Shown here: positions 15,331 through 24,457 of the stretch, in pieces
Layout of the letters: every line of letters begins with the position of its first letter
Numbering within the stretch: position 1 is the first letter of the stretch
DNA from: Lunatimonas sp.
Lineage (GTDB): Bacteria > Bacteroidota > Bacteroidia > Cytophagales > Cyclobacteriaceae
Assembly: GCF_020832325.1 (NCBI RefSeq)
Contig: NZ_JAFIEU010000045.1
Location: forward strand, 1-64,000
DNA: 64,000 nucleotides
Direction of reading: 5' to 3'
Translations under genes and position numbers: made by a program
Notes under the pieces: generated by a model
What the model was told of the DNA's origin: nothing
Seen by the model: only the letters and a program-made list of their open reading frames with translations
Database searches by the model: none

Positions 15331-16983
15331 TTATTTTTTGCGTATGGCTTTGAACTCCGAACCTTCCTTCCATGCCGGCCAATGATCAGAAAAAGCCAAT
15401 CTTCGACCCACACGGTAATAAATACCCACATCTTCCACGGCACCTTCGAGGTTCCAGCGGTCTGGATCGTATTCGTCGGAGGGCTTGTGGTAGTACTGGG
15501 CCACATAGTTATCCGCCAGTTCCTTGCCATATTCCTTCCCCTTTTCCACATGATCGATACCAGTACCCATATAAAGAGCGGGTACCCCTACTTTCGCAAA
15601 ATTGAAATGATCGGAACGGAAATAGAAGCCCGCACCCGGATTGGACTCCTGCGCCACGTAGCGACCCTCCTTTTCCAATTCTTCAGCTGCTAAGTCTTCC
15701 AATTCAGACTGCCCCATACCTACCAGTTCCATATCGCGCATCCTTCCATACGGATTGATTCCGTCCATGTTGATGTTGGCCACAGTCTTATCCAGCGGAA
15801 ATACCGGGTTTTGGGCATAGTGGGCAGATCCCAGCAACCCCTGCTCTTCGGCTGTTACAGCTAAAAACACCACCGTTCGGTCGGGCTTCTCCGGTGACTC
15901 GGCAAACAATCGGGCAATTTCCAGTAGGGCCGCTGTACCACTTGCATTATCCAGGGCGCCGTTGTAAATCGAATCTCCTCTTTCGTCCGGCTTGCCTATG
16001 CCCAGGTGATCCCAATGAGCGGTATAGACAATGTATTCCTCGGGCCGCGTGGCGCCCGGAATCGTTGCGACAAAGTTTTTGGAGGTATTGTAGGCAACGG
16101 CTACTTCCATATCGGTACTCGCAAGCAGCCCCAGGGGAATGGGAGTAAATTCGCTACTCCTTGCCTTTGCCAGCAGCTCCCGGTCATTGTACCCAGCCAT
16201 TTCGAATAATTTGGTAGCCATGGGATAAGAGACCCATCCCTCCACACTCAAATTTGGCTCCGAGCCATCCTTGGCATCCAGGTAGAGCTTCGTGGTGTTC
16301 CAACTGTTTTGGACCACATTAAACCCGTACCCTGCAGGAATGGTATTATGGATAACAAGACAACCCAAGGCACCCTGCCGGGCAGCCTCTTCGTATTTGT
16401 ACGTCCAACGTCCATAGTAGGTCATGGTATTGCCTTTGAAAAATGCCGGATCGTCCGATCCAAAACCGGGGTCGTTCACGAGTACCAGCACGATCTTTCC
16501 TTCCACATCCAGGTTTTGGTAGTCATTCCAGCCGTACTCGGGTGCCACGATACCGAAACCGGCGAAAACCAGTTCGGCCTCCTCCACTTGAAGAGAAGCC
16601 TCTGTACGCTGCGTCCAGAGCACGTAATCTTTCAGCCCCTCAAAAACATGGGATACCTGGCCGGCCCGAACGTCCATCTCAGGATTTGCCTGCGTGGTGA
16701 CCGATTTGAGCGGCACGGCCTGTTCGAAGCTGCCGCCGTTGCCAGGTGTCAGCCCCATGGCGGTAAACTGTTCGGTCAGGTAGGCCACCGTTTTGGTTTC
16801 TCCATCGGTAAAGGGCATGCGGCCCATAAAATCGTCGGAGGAGAGGACCTGAATGTGTTTTTCTAAGTTATCTAATTGGACCGTCGACCCTTGGTCCGTG
16901 TTAACGGATTGGCAGGACACAAACCAAGTGATCAATAGGATAGCAAGTGGGGCATTGCGAAGCAGTCGCTGGAGATTGTTCAT
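15331..16983 (-). CDS. M28-family zinc peptidase, lipoprotein
   Basis: The product has 550 residues with a lipobox ending at Cys24 (WFVSC). A PA-type insert (about 120-300) precedes the catalytic domain. The expected di-zinc ligands and base are present: H323 and D325 in HWDHLG, D345 in LDNASG, E378/E379 in TAEEQG, D407 in NMDG and a His in RSDHFNF. It should be an aminopeptidase or carboxypeptidase on the periplasmic or outer face of the cell. It is transcribed alone. Confidence 0.9.
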   Translation of the reverse strand: MNNLQRLLRNAPLAILLITWFVSCQSVNTDQGSTVQLDNLEKHIQVLSSDDFMGRMPFTDGETKTVAYLTEQFTAMGLTPGNGGSFEQAVPLKSVTTQANPEMDVRAGQVSHVFEGLKDYVLWTQRTEASLQVEEAELVFAGFGIVAPEYGWNDYQNLDVEGKIVLVLVNDPGFGSDDPAFFKGNTMTYYGRWTYKYEEAARQGALGCLVIHNTIPAGYGFNVVQNSWNTTKLYLDAKDGSEPNLSVEGWVSYPMATKLFEMAGYNDRELLAKARSSEFTPIPLGLLASTDMEVAVAYNTSKNFVATIPGATRPEEYIVYTAHWDHLGIGKPDERGDSIYNGALDNASGTAALLEIARLFAESPEKPDRTVVFLAVTAEEQGLLGSAHYAQNPVFPLDKTVANINMDGINPYGRMRDMELVGMGQSELEDLAAEELEKEGRYVAQESNPGAGFYFRSDHFNFAKVGVPALYMGTGIDHVEKGKEYGKELADNYVAQYYHKPSDEYDPDRWNLEGAVEDVGIYYRVGRRLAFSDHWPAWKEGSEFKAIRKK

Positions 16984-17431
16984 ATTTTGTCTTTATGCAA
17001 CTTGAATTTTGAACAAATTAATTTTGAATGTCTTTATCAAAAATAGCATGTTCTTTTGGAAAAGCATGGAAAAGGCCTCCATTTCATGAACGAATAGCAG
17101 CAAGTAGACATTGCCCCAAAAAGATGTTCGTTCGGATACGTCGCTACACCCAATAATGCTAGCACCGTGAGGCCAAAGTCTGTGTCAATCACGCCCCAAT
17201 CCAAAAAAAAATATTCGCCGGGGCAACCTTCCAAAAACAAGCTCCGTACTAATTCCTGAATACCTCACAGCTTATTTAGATCCGTTTAGTTTCAAAATCA
17301 ACCGTTTATCCTCTATGTAGCATTTTATACTGATCTTAAATCGTTCGATTCGTAAGTATACCTTACAAAAAGTAGGTATTAGTAATCTGAAAAGAACAAA
17401 TTGATTAAGCCAACTATAAAATGTACAAACT
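16984..17431. other. gene-free divergent promoter region
   Basis: The region lies between the divergent peptidase and SPFH genes. Short frames exist, but none has a plausible start, composition or family. No clear operator is seen. Confidence 0.5.
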
Positions 17432-18226
17432 ATGAAAAAGAGGATGCTATTGGCAACCGCCGCTGCCATGATGTTGCTGGCTTCCTGCGCACCGGGAGTG
17501 GTGAGGCAGGGCGAAGTAGGTGTAAAACAAACGTTCGGACGCCTGTCCGAATCCACGTATGGACCAGGGATGTACTGGTATAATCCGGTTGTAGCTAAGT
17601 TCATCAAAGCACCTATCCGGACAAATAACCTAGAGGTATTTTTAAACTTACCTAGCCGGGAGGGTTTGACCATTCAATCCGAAATATCCATCCTCTATCG
17701 CATCCGTGAATCCGACTTTCCGAAAATCATTACTGAGGTGGGCGTAACTTACGAAGAAGACATGATTCTACCCGTCTTTCGTTCAGCTGCTGCAGACATT
17801 GCTGCACGCTTCATCGCACAGGATATGCATACCGCACAGAGAGCGACCATAGAACGCGCCATACAGGAACGCATGGTGGAAGTACTGGAACATAGGGGAT
17901 TCCTAATCGAATCGGTTCTCATGAAGAGTATCCGCATGCCGGCCGGATTAAGTCGGGCTATTGAGGATAAGCTTACCGCGGACCAAGATGCGCAGCGAAT
18001 GGAATTCGTGCTCCAACGAGAAGAGATGGAAGCCAAGCGAAGACGCATCGAAGCAGAAGGAAAGCGTGACGCACAGATGATCATTGCCGAGGGCTTGACC
18101 AAGGAAATTATCGAACTACGCAGTTTGGAAACACTGTCAGATCTGGCAACATCTCCCGCCACTAAGATCATTATTAGCGACGGCAAAACACCGTATTTCA
18201 TCAACACCGCTCCCGACGGACGTTAA
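17432..18226 (+). CDS. SPFH/Band 7 (prohibitin-like) lipoprotein
   Basis: The product has 264 residues, a lipobox ending at Cys19 (MLLASC), an SPFH domain (about 25-200, with VGVKQTFGRL and LPSREGLTIQ) and a charged coiled-coil tail (about 190-235, REEMEAKRRRIEAEGK). Bacterial SPFH proteins usually have a transmembrane anchor and form large rings that guard membrane proteases. Here the anchor is a lipidated Cys, so the ring would sit in the periplasm. A strong hairpin follows it, and it appears to be monocistronic. Confidence 0.85.
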   Translation: MKKRMLLATAAAMMLLASCAPGVVRQGEVGVKQTFGRLSESTYGPGMYWYNPVVAKFIKAPIRTNNLEVFLNLPSREGLTIQSEISILYRIRESDFPKIITEVGVTYEEDMILPVFRSAAADIAARFIAQDMHTAQRATIERAIQERMVEVLEHRGFLIESVLMKSIRMPAGLSRAIEDKLTADQDAQRMEFVLQREEMEAKRRRIEAEGKRDAQMIIAEGLTKEIIELRSLETLSDLATSPATKIIISDGKTPYFINTAPDGR

Positions 18227-18240
18227 TAATCGTCCCCTTG

Positions 18241-18271
18241 CAGGGTTTCCTCCATCCGAGAGGAAACCCTG
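18241..18271 (+). terminator. hairpin after SPFH gene
   Basis: CAGGGTTTCCTC-CATCCGA-GAGGAAACCCTG is a perfect 12 bp stem starting 14 bases after the stop codon. It lacks a T-run, so termination may be weak or factor-dependent. Confidence 0.6.
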
Positions 18272-18436
18272 AACTAATTGCTTATCATTCATAGGCCCTT
18301 TGCGCTTCCCTACTTCAGTTACTTGCGAACAGTCGTTGTGAACCACCCCATCAAACGGGGCATCGTTGGCGTCCTACCTAACTGCACGTAGGCGGGCCTG
18401 ATTTCAACTCTATTTCTGGATAAAAATTTATTGTCA

Positions 18437-21400
18437 ATGATGACCTGGGAAATTTATGTCTACATAAAATCGGCCATTTGTGCTTTTGCAAAGAAGGGAA
18501 TCACTTGCCTCTTACTAATTAGCTTACTTGGAGTGGATGCCTATGCACAGTATTTTGGAAGAAACAAGCCCCGGTTCAAACGAAATGAGGCCAAGCTATT
18601 ACAAACTCAAAACTTTGACTTATACCACTACCTAGAAAATGACTCTACGGCAAGAAGACTTGGCAAGTGGCACGAGTGGTGGTACCGAAAGCACCTGGAG
18701 GTACTGAAAGACTCCTTTGCCGTCAGAAACCCCATCATCTTTTATAACCACCACGCGGATTTCCAGCAGACCAACACGACCAGCGGTCAAATTTCCGTAG
18801 GAACAGGAGGGTTTGCAGAAAGCATGAAAAACAGGGTGGTCATGCCCTTTAACCATACTTCTGCCCAAAACAGCCATATCGTAGGGCACGAAATGGTACA
18901 CGCACTCCAATTCCGGATGTTGGGTTCCAACGATACCTTGGGTGTTGCCGCTATGCGCAATATCCCCCTTTGGATGATAGAAGGCATGGCGGAATACATG
19001 TCCCTGGGAAGGGAACATCCCCACACAGCGATGTGGATGCGTGATGCCATTGCCCAGAACCGCTTCCCCACCCTCCGGCAAATGACCAATAGCTTTGAGT
19101 TCTTCCCATACCGTTTTGGACATGCCTTTTGGGCCTATGTCACGGGCATTTGGGGAGAGGAAATTATCCGCGACCTGTTTCTACACAGTGCTGCTTTGGG
19201 ATATGAACGAGCGCTGGAGCGGGTCTTAGGCCTGACCGAGGAGCAGTTTTCCGTCCAATGGGCAAACCACCTACGGTCCTACTACGAACCTTTTGCGCAG
19301 GACACCACCGAAGTGGTGGGTTTAGCATGGTTTCACCCCGAAAACACCGGCAATATTAACCTTTCCCCGGTATACAGCCCGGATGCAAAGTACATGGCCT
19401 TTATTTCCGAAAAAGCGCTGTTTGCCATACACATCTTTTTAGTGGAGGTAAAGTCCGGTCGGATCGTACGAAAGCTCACCTCTCATTTGGAGTCTATGCA
19501 CGTAGATGACTTCAATTTCATTGAGTCAGTAGGCACTTTCTCTCCGGACAGCAAACGTTTTGCCTATACCGTATATAGCAAAGGCAGAAATCAGCTCGTG
19601 ATCGTGGATGTGGCCTCCGGCAACACCCTGCGAGAAATTCCGATGCCGGGTTTGGAAGCATTCAATTACATTTCCTGGTCCCCAAATGGCCGCTACATGG
19701 TCATGACCGGACTAAAAGACGGGCAGTCTGATCTATATGTATACGATTTTGACAGGAGGGAACTCCGGCAATTGACAGATGACCACCACTCGGATATTCA
19801 GCCCACTTGGTCACCCGACGGAAACTGGATCGCCTTCGTATCGGATCGTTATACTCCGTCGGATTCCTTTGGGTTTAATAACCGGGGATTTAACCTCTGT
19901 CTGTTGGATTTCAATTCCAATGAAGTGAGTGTACTGGACATCTTCCCGGGTGCCGATAATATGAACCCCCAATTCAGTACGGATGGAAATGTGCTGTATT
20001 TCCTATCCAATGCGGACGGATTCCGGGACCTCTATGAATACAGCATCGTCCGCGACGAGATGTTCCGGCTTACCAGCTACTTCACGGGCATATCCGGAAT
20101 TACCAACTGGTCCCCCGCCCTCTCGGTAGCACGGGACAATGGACTGATGGCCTATTCGCTGTACCGAAATGGAAAATACCATATTTATAGAGCGGATCCA
20201 GCAGATTTCTATGTCTCCTACAAAGAATCGGACGGTAAGCGAGTAGACAAAAGAGCAGGCACACTGCCTCCTGTACATAGTCTGCCTATCGTGGAGAAAG
20301 CCGATAGACTGGATAACTTTGACAGCACCTTCTCGGTAGACCAAGAAGAATTTATGGATATGCCCTTCCGCCCAAAATTCAAGTTAGACTATATCGGAAA
20401 TACAGGGGAGATAAACATGGTTGGAGGGTCATTTGCCACAGGATTAGCCGGTGGGGTAAATGCGCTGTTTAGTGATATCCTAGGCAACCATCAAGTATTC
20501 ACCGCGGTTTCGCTCAACGGGGAAATCTTTGACATTGGCCTACAAGGTGCTTATGTCAACCGAAAAAACCCCATCTATTGGGGAGGACTCTTTTCGCATG
20601 TCCCCTATCAATCCGCTACGAGTAGCGTATTCTTGGATACCCTCACGCGGGAAGGCATGCAACTACCGGTTGTCAACCGGGCTTTGGATTTGATAAGGAC
20701 GTACGAAACCCGTGTTGGTGGATTCGGTATTTACCCGCTTTCACGTGCCCTAAGGTTCGAAGGAGGGCTTTCCCTCACCCACTATCATTTCCGGGTGGAC
20801 AGGGTAAATAATTATTACCATCGGGGCATGTTGGTCGGCGAACGCCGTACACGGGAACCTTCTCCCCCGGGGTTTAACGTAGGGCAGGTGAACCTTGCCT
20901 ATGTGGGTGATAACACCAGCTTCGGTACCGTTGGCCCCTTGAAGGGTACCCGATTCCGATTCGATGTGGAAAGGTACTTTGGTGCCACCAACTTCTATAC
21001 CGCGCTGGCCGACTATCGCAGGTATATCCGAATAGCACCTGTCACCTTAGCCACCCGGGTGTACCACTATGGGCGATACGGGCAAGATGCGAGAAGAAAT
21101 ATGCTGCCTCCACTGTATATCGGTCAGCCTACCCTAGTGCGGGGCTTCACGGGCAACTCCTTTGTACAAAACAACATCAATCAGGTGGGTAGCTTCACCT
21201 TGAACCAACTGACCGGAAACAAAATGGCTGTGGCCAACTTTGAAATGCGGTATCCCATTTCCGGACCCGAAAGGCTATCCATGCTTAGATCTCAACTACT
21301 ACCCACGGAACTGGCCCTCTTTGTAGACAGCGGGATGGCATGGGATGGGCGTGGACTAGTAAATCCTCCTATAGGTCTTCCGGGAGAGGTGGAGTTGGTT

Positions 21401-21541
21401 CGGAGACCCGTAGCAAGCACTGGTGCCTCGATAAGAGCCAATCTCCTTGGTTATCTGATCGTAGAGGCCTTCTATGCTGTGCCTTGGCAAAGACAATGGT
21501 CCGGGGGAGTGTTTGGGTTGAATTTTACACCGGCGTGGTAA
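18437..21541 (+). CDS. secreted peptidase-like/TolB-propeller/outer-membrane barrel fusion
   Basis: The product has about 1034 residues; the start is ATG 18437 (a TTG lies two codons earlier). After a signal peptide comes a gluzincin-like domain with HEMVHAL (about 151-157) and IEGMAEY, as in basic secretory or M1-like peptidases. Then come PD40/TolB-type propeller repeats (about 300-640, SPDGNWIAFVSD) and a C-terminal barrel with LVRGFTGNSF, which matches the VRGF signature of Omp85/BamA-type barrels. The protein may expose a protease-like module through its own outer-membrane pore. Similar fusions are known in Bacteroidota, but their role is unclear. Confidence 0.8.
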   Translation: MMTWEIYVYIKSAICAFAKKGITCLLLISLLGVDAYAQYFGRNKPRFKRNEAKLLQTQNFDLYHYLENDSTARRLGKWHEWWYRKHLEVLKDSFAVRNPIIFYNHHADFQQTNTTSGQISVGTGGFAESMKNRVVMPFNHTSAQNSHIVGHEMVHALQFRMLGSNDTLGVAAMRNIPLWMIEGMAEYMSLGREHPHTAMWMRDAIAQNRFPTLRQMTNSFEFFPYRFGHAFWAYVTGIWGEEIIRDLFLHSAALGYERALERVLGLTEEQFSVQWANHLRSYYEPFAQDTTEVVGLAWFHPENTGNINLSPVYSPDAKYMAFISEKALFAIHIFLVEVKSGRIVRKLTSHLESMHVDDFNFIESVGTFSPDSKRFAYTVYSKGRNQLVIVDVASGNTLREIPMPGLEAFNYISWSPNGRYMVMTGLKDGQSDLYVYDFDRRELRQLTDDHHSDIQPTWSPDGNWIAFVSDRYTPSDSFGFNNRGFNLCLLDFNSNEVSVLDIFPGADNMNPQFSTDGNVLYFLSNADGFRDLYEYSIVRDEMFRLTSYFTGISGITNWSPALSVARDNGLMAYSLYRNGKYHIYRADPADFYVSYKESDGKRVDKRAGTLPPVHSLPIVEKADRLDNFDSTFSVDQEEFMDMPFRPKFKLDYIGNTGEINMVGGSFATGLAGGVNALFSDILGNHQVFTAVSLNGEIFDIGLQGAYVNRKNPIYWGGLFSHVPYQSATSSVFLDTLTREGMQLPVVNRALDLIRTYETRVGGFGIYPLSRALRFEGGLSLTHYHFRVDRVNNYYHRGMLVGERRTREPSPPGFNVGQVNLAYVGDNTSFGTVGPLKGTRFRFDVERYFGATNFYTALADYRRYIRIAPVTLATRVYHYGRYGQDARRNMLPPLYIGQPTLVRGFTGNSFVQNNINQVGSFTLNQLTGNKMAVANFEMRYPISGPERLSMLRSQLLPTELALFVDSGMAWDGRGLVNPPIGLPGEVELVRRPVASTGASIRANLLGYLIVEAFYAVPWQRQWSGGVFGLNFTPAW

Positions 21542-21590
21542 TTGGCTTGCTGTGAAAAGAACCGCATGAGCTAGGTGGAGAATCTGGATG

Positions 21591-21615
21591 TGGGCTGCTT
21601 CGTGTAAGCGGCCCA
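21591..21615 (+). terminator. possible terminator after the fusion gene
   Basis: TGGGCTGCTT-CGTGT-AAGCGGCCCA forms a stem with one G-U pair, followed by TTTCTGGTTTT. It is about 50 bases past the stop codon. Confidence 0.45.
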
Positions 21616-21778
21616 TTTCTGGTTTTAGTAATGGATCAATGCGTGGTTTTTCCAGAAACCCTGATGCTTATAATTGAAGAATATCATGGTCGGAACCAAC
21701 AAAAACGACTAAGCGCAGTGTTGAAGGGTGTGATTATGCAGGGGAGATGGATGGACAAACTGCATCATCCTACAACAA

Positions 21779-22603
21779 TCACCCGATCTTCACCGATGTC
21801 ATGGTCAGCGAACCTGCCACGGCTTGGTCATTAAAAAGGCATAATTCCTCTCCTTTCTTCTGCAAGCCTAAGGTGTAAAGCAAAGGCAGATAATGTTCCG
21901 GCGTGGGAATGGCTAAATCAAAAGCTTTGCCCTGCGAACGGAAATTGATAAGAGAACGGTGGTCTCCATTCTGAATAAAGTTTTTCATTGCTTCATTGGC
22001 TTCCAAAGCCCAATCAAAACCATAATTTTCATTCATTTTGCCCCAGGCCAACATCCTAAGGTTGTGCACCATATTTCCACTCCCAATGATCAGTACACCT
22101 TTTTCCCGAAGGTACTTCAACTCAGCAGCAAGCTCATAATGGTATTGCGGAGTCTGGTAATAGTCCAAGCTCATCTGAACCACAGGGATATCTGCATTTG
22201 GATACAAATGCTTGATCACAGACCAGGCACCGTGGTCAAGTCCCCACTTGTCATCCAGTTCAACTTTGGTTTTTGTAATCAATCCCTGCGTTTCACTTGC
22301 AAGCTCAGGGCTGCCAGGCGCTGGATATTGCACATCAAAAAGTGCTTGGGGAAAACCTCCAAAATCATGGATGGTGGGCGGATGTTGCATGGCTGTAACC
22401 AAGGTACCCCGTGTTTCCCAGTGGGCCGAGACACACAAGATGGCATTTGGCTTTGGGATTTCTTTGGCAATATTCCTGAATCCTGCCACAAATTCATTTT
22501 CCTCAATGGCATTCATGGGGCTGCCGTGCCCAAGAAATAACACCGGCATTTTTTGGGTGTGGCCCAACGGGGCAGTCATCTTGTTGAGTTCTTTCAGTTT
22601 CAT
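21779..22603 (-). CDS. ygiD: extradiol ring-cleavage dioxygenase, DODA/YgiD type
   Basis: The 274-residue product belongs to the LigB superfamily. It has the metal-binding and catalytic motifs LGHGSPMNA, SAHWE, HDFGGFP, LDHGAWS and the C-terminal TPEHYLPLLY. The family cleaves catechol-type rings such as DOPA; the native bacterial substrate is usually unknown. It follows the DsbA-like gene by 53 bases, and the Crp gene lies upstream, so the three probably form one transcription unit. Confidence 0.85.
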   Translation of the reverse strand: MKLKELNKMTAPLGHTQKMPVLFLGHGSPMNAIEENEFVAGFRNIAKEIPKPNAILCVSAHWETRGTLVTAMQHPPTIHDFGGFPQALFDVQYPAPGSPELASETQGLITKTKVELDDKWGLDHGAWSVIKHLYPNADIPVVQMSLDYYQTPQYHYELAAELKYLREKGVLIIGSGNMVHNLRMLAWGKMNENYGFDWALEANEAMKNFIQNGDHRSLINFRSQGKAFDLAIPTPEHYLPLLYTLGLQKKGEELCLFNDQAVAGSLTMTSVKIG

Positions 22604-22656
22604 GGCTGATATGGCTAAAGTTCTTCAGAAATCTTTTCCGGTTCATTAAATCTATT

Positions 22657-23589
22657 CTACCTCTCTCTTTCCGCCGTCTTTCTTCTCCAAAGAGATCCGT
22701 TTTTGGTAGTTTGCTTTACCAACTTTCCTTGGGTAGTCAAAACACCCAAAACTTCCTCGGCTTCCGCTCTGCCATTTCCAGACAGTTCCGCAAATTCTTT
22801 TACAGTTAGCGTTGGATATTTCGCAAATAATGCCTCCCAGTTTCTTTTATACGCTGATTTCTTTGCTTCCGGAGCCAATTTGAGCACAGCGATTTCATAG
22901 AAGGCATAAGCTTTGGTGCCATACACGAATTCAGTATTTCCCTGACCATCCAAGAAAAAAAGCGAAGGGAAACCTCTTACGCCCAACTGCCTACCAAGCA
23001 CCAAATCCTCTTCAAACAAAGCTTTCGCTTTGCCTTCAAAATCAATCTTGAATTTTCTTAGATCCAATCCAACCTTTTCAGCAGCAGCTTCTAGATTTTC
23101 CCACTTTCCAATATTCTTTTTCTGGAGAAAAACCATTTCCCTAATTTCCCTAAGAAAGGAAATTGCCAGTTGCTCATCCTGCATCTGGGCTGCTTTGAAG
23201 GCAATGGATGGTGGGTAGGATGAATCCAAAGGGTCTTCCAACCATACATCTCCATCAATAGGCATGTCATAATGCAAACTTACCTCGTCCCAATGATGGG
23301 CCACATCAGAAGCTTTGCTGATACCTCCACTGTTATAACTCCAGTCTGCTAGCAAGCCCCCCATTCTGTATTCGATATCTATATAGCTACCGTATTCCAG
23401 TTTCAGTTTCCTGAGCTGAGGCTCAATCCCCCAGCAGGAAGAGCAAATTGGGTCTGTATAGTAGAGTACTTTAATAGGCTTTTCAAGTGAATTCACCTCC
23501 TCATTCGCTACTACTTTTTCTGAGGCATCAGGAATTTCACATAAACCTGTCTCCAGGTCGCATAATAAAGGATTGTTTTGTTCTATCAT
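22657..23589 (-). CDS. DsbA/FrnE-like thioredoxin-fold protein
   Basis: The product has 310 residues with a thioredoxin-fold motif CSSCWG (about 52-57) after a beta strand (KVLYYTDPICSSC), a helical insert, and the cis-Pro segment GVRGFPSLFFL. There is no signal peptide, so it is cytosolic, as in the FrnE and YjbH/SpxH groups. The C-terminus has a winged-helix-like tail. It probably handles thiol-disulfide stress or acts as a protease adaptor. It lies between the Crp and dioxygenase genes. Confidence 0.75.
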   Translation of the reverse strand: MIEQNNPLLCDLETGLCEIPDASEKVVANEEVNSLEKPIKVLYYTDPICSSCWGIEPQLRKLKLEYGSYIDIEYRMGGLLADWSYNSGGISKASDVAHHWDEVSLHYDMPIDGDVWLEDPLDSSYPPSIAFKAAQMQDEQLAISFLREIREMVFLQKKNIGKWENLEAAAEKVGLDLRKFKIDFEGKAKALFEEDLVLGRQLGVRGFPSLFFLDGQGNTEFVYGTKAYAFYEIAVLKLAPEAKKSAYKRNWEALFAKYPTLTVKEFAELSGNGRAEAEEVLGVLTTQGKLVKQTTKNGSLWRRKTAERER

Positions 23590-23711
23590 CTTGATTATTG
23601 CTTTTGAGTAATTGCAAAACTACAGCTACAAAATTACCCCATGCCAAAGCCCCATCCATTGATCTAAATCAAGAAAAGCCATTGACCATAGTCAAGAAAA
23701 AAATATGGAAG

Positions 23712-24296
23712 TTATTTACCCTTGGCCAACCTCTTCCTCACCCGACTGAGAGTTTCGGGTGTAAGGCCCAAGTAGGAAGCAATCATGTGTTGGGGTACCC
23801 TTTTAACAATTTCCGGATATTTTTCTACAAAGTCCGTGTACCGCTGCTCAACAGGCAGACTTAAGGTAAAAGAATGGCGTCGCTGAAGAGCGATGTAGGC
23901 TCCAGTGATTAGGAGGCGAAAATAGGTCTCATATTTAGGCTGAATGCTGAGCAACTCGTCATGGGCTGACTTACTCATAAGGATCAATTCACTATCTTCA
24001 AGCGTGTCAATATGGTAAGTGGCAGGTTCCTCGCTAAGGAAACTCAGCAAATCTCCAACAGTCCATCCTTCAATGGCAAACTGTATAATGTGCTCGTTCC
24101 CGGTTTCAATGGAATACTTCCTGAGAGAACCCTTCTCTACAAACGCATAACTTTTGCAAACCTCCCCTTCTTGAAGAAAGTATTGTTTTTTACTGATTTT
24201 CTTGAGGGTAAGATAGGATTGAATCTGCTCTTGTTCCTCAATAGTGAGTGGGACCTTTTCCTTGAATTGTTGAAAATAAAGCCGGTATAAATCCAT
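23712..24296 (-). CDS. Crp/Fnr family transcription regulator
   Basis: The product has 194 residues: a cyclic-nucleotide-binding fold (about 20-120, with FLQEGEVCKSYAFVEKGSLR) and a C-terminal helix-turn-helix ending MIASYLGLTPETLSRVRKRL. ATG 24296 is chosen over the longer frame from 24332 because it gives the usual N-terminus. It is the first gene before the DsbA-like and dioxygenase genes and may control them. Confidence 0.85.
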   Translation of the reverse strand: MDLYRLYFQQFKEKVPLTIEEQEQIQSYLTLKKISKKQYFLQEGEVCKSYAFVEKGSLRKYSIETGNEHIIQFAIEGWTVGDLLSFLSEEPATYHIDTLEDSELILMSKSAHDELLSIQPKYETYFRLLITGAYIALQRRHSFTLSLPVEQRYTDFVEKYPEIVKRVPQHMIASYLGLTPETLSRVRKRLAKGK

Positions 24297-24348
24297 TGAA
24301 CTCAAAGACTGTCTTAGATTTAAGAATTGCAAATCCTTATGAGCTTGG

Positions 24349-24437
24349 TTAGGGATAACAAATCCCTAACAGCTGGCTTTAGGTATATCGTACAGACAGA
24401 CCCTAGACCTAGTAGGTTTTTGAAACCTACCAGGTCT
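24349..24437. repeat. REP-like pair of hairpins
   Basis: TTAGGGAT...ATCCCTAA (24349-24369) and AGACCTAGTAGGTTT-TTG-AAACCTACC-AGGTCT (24405-24437, one unpaired base pair region) lie between the Crp and oxidoreductase genes. Both hairpins are common Bacteroidota intergenic elements and may also act as a terminator for the gene at 24458. Confidence 0.6.
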
Positions 24438-24457
24438 CTACAAAGCCTAGTTTCAGG

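Noticed and set aside
17037-17240. 67-codon frame between the peptidase and SPFH genes
   Set aside because: No family, no plausible signal, and Cys/Phe-rich composition typical of chance frames.
18137-18346. Antisense frames over the SPFH gene and its hairpin
   Set aside because: They are shadows of the real gene and its terminator.
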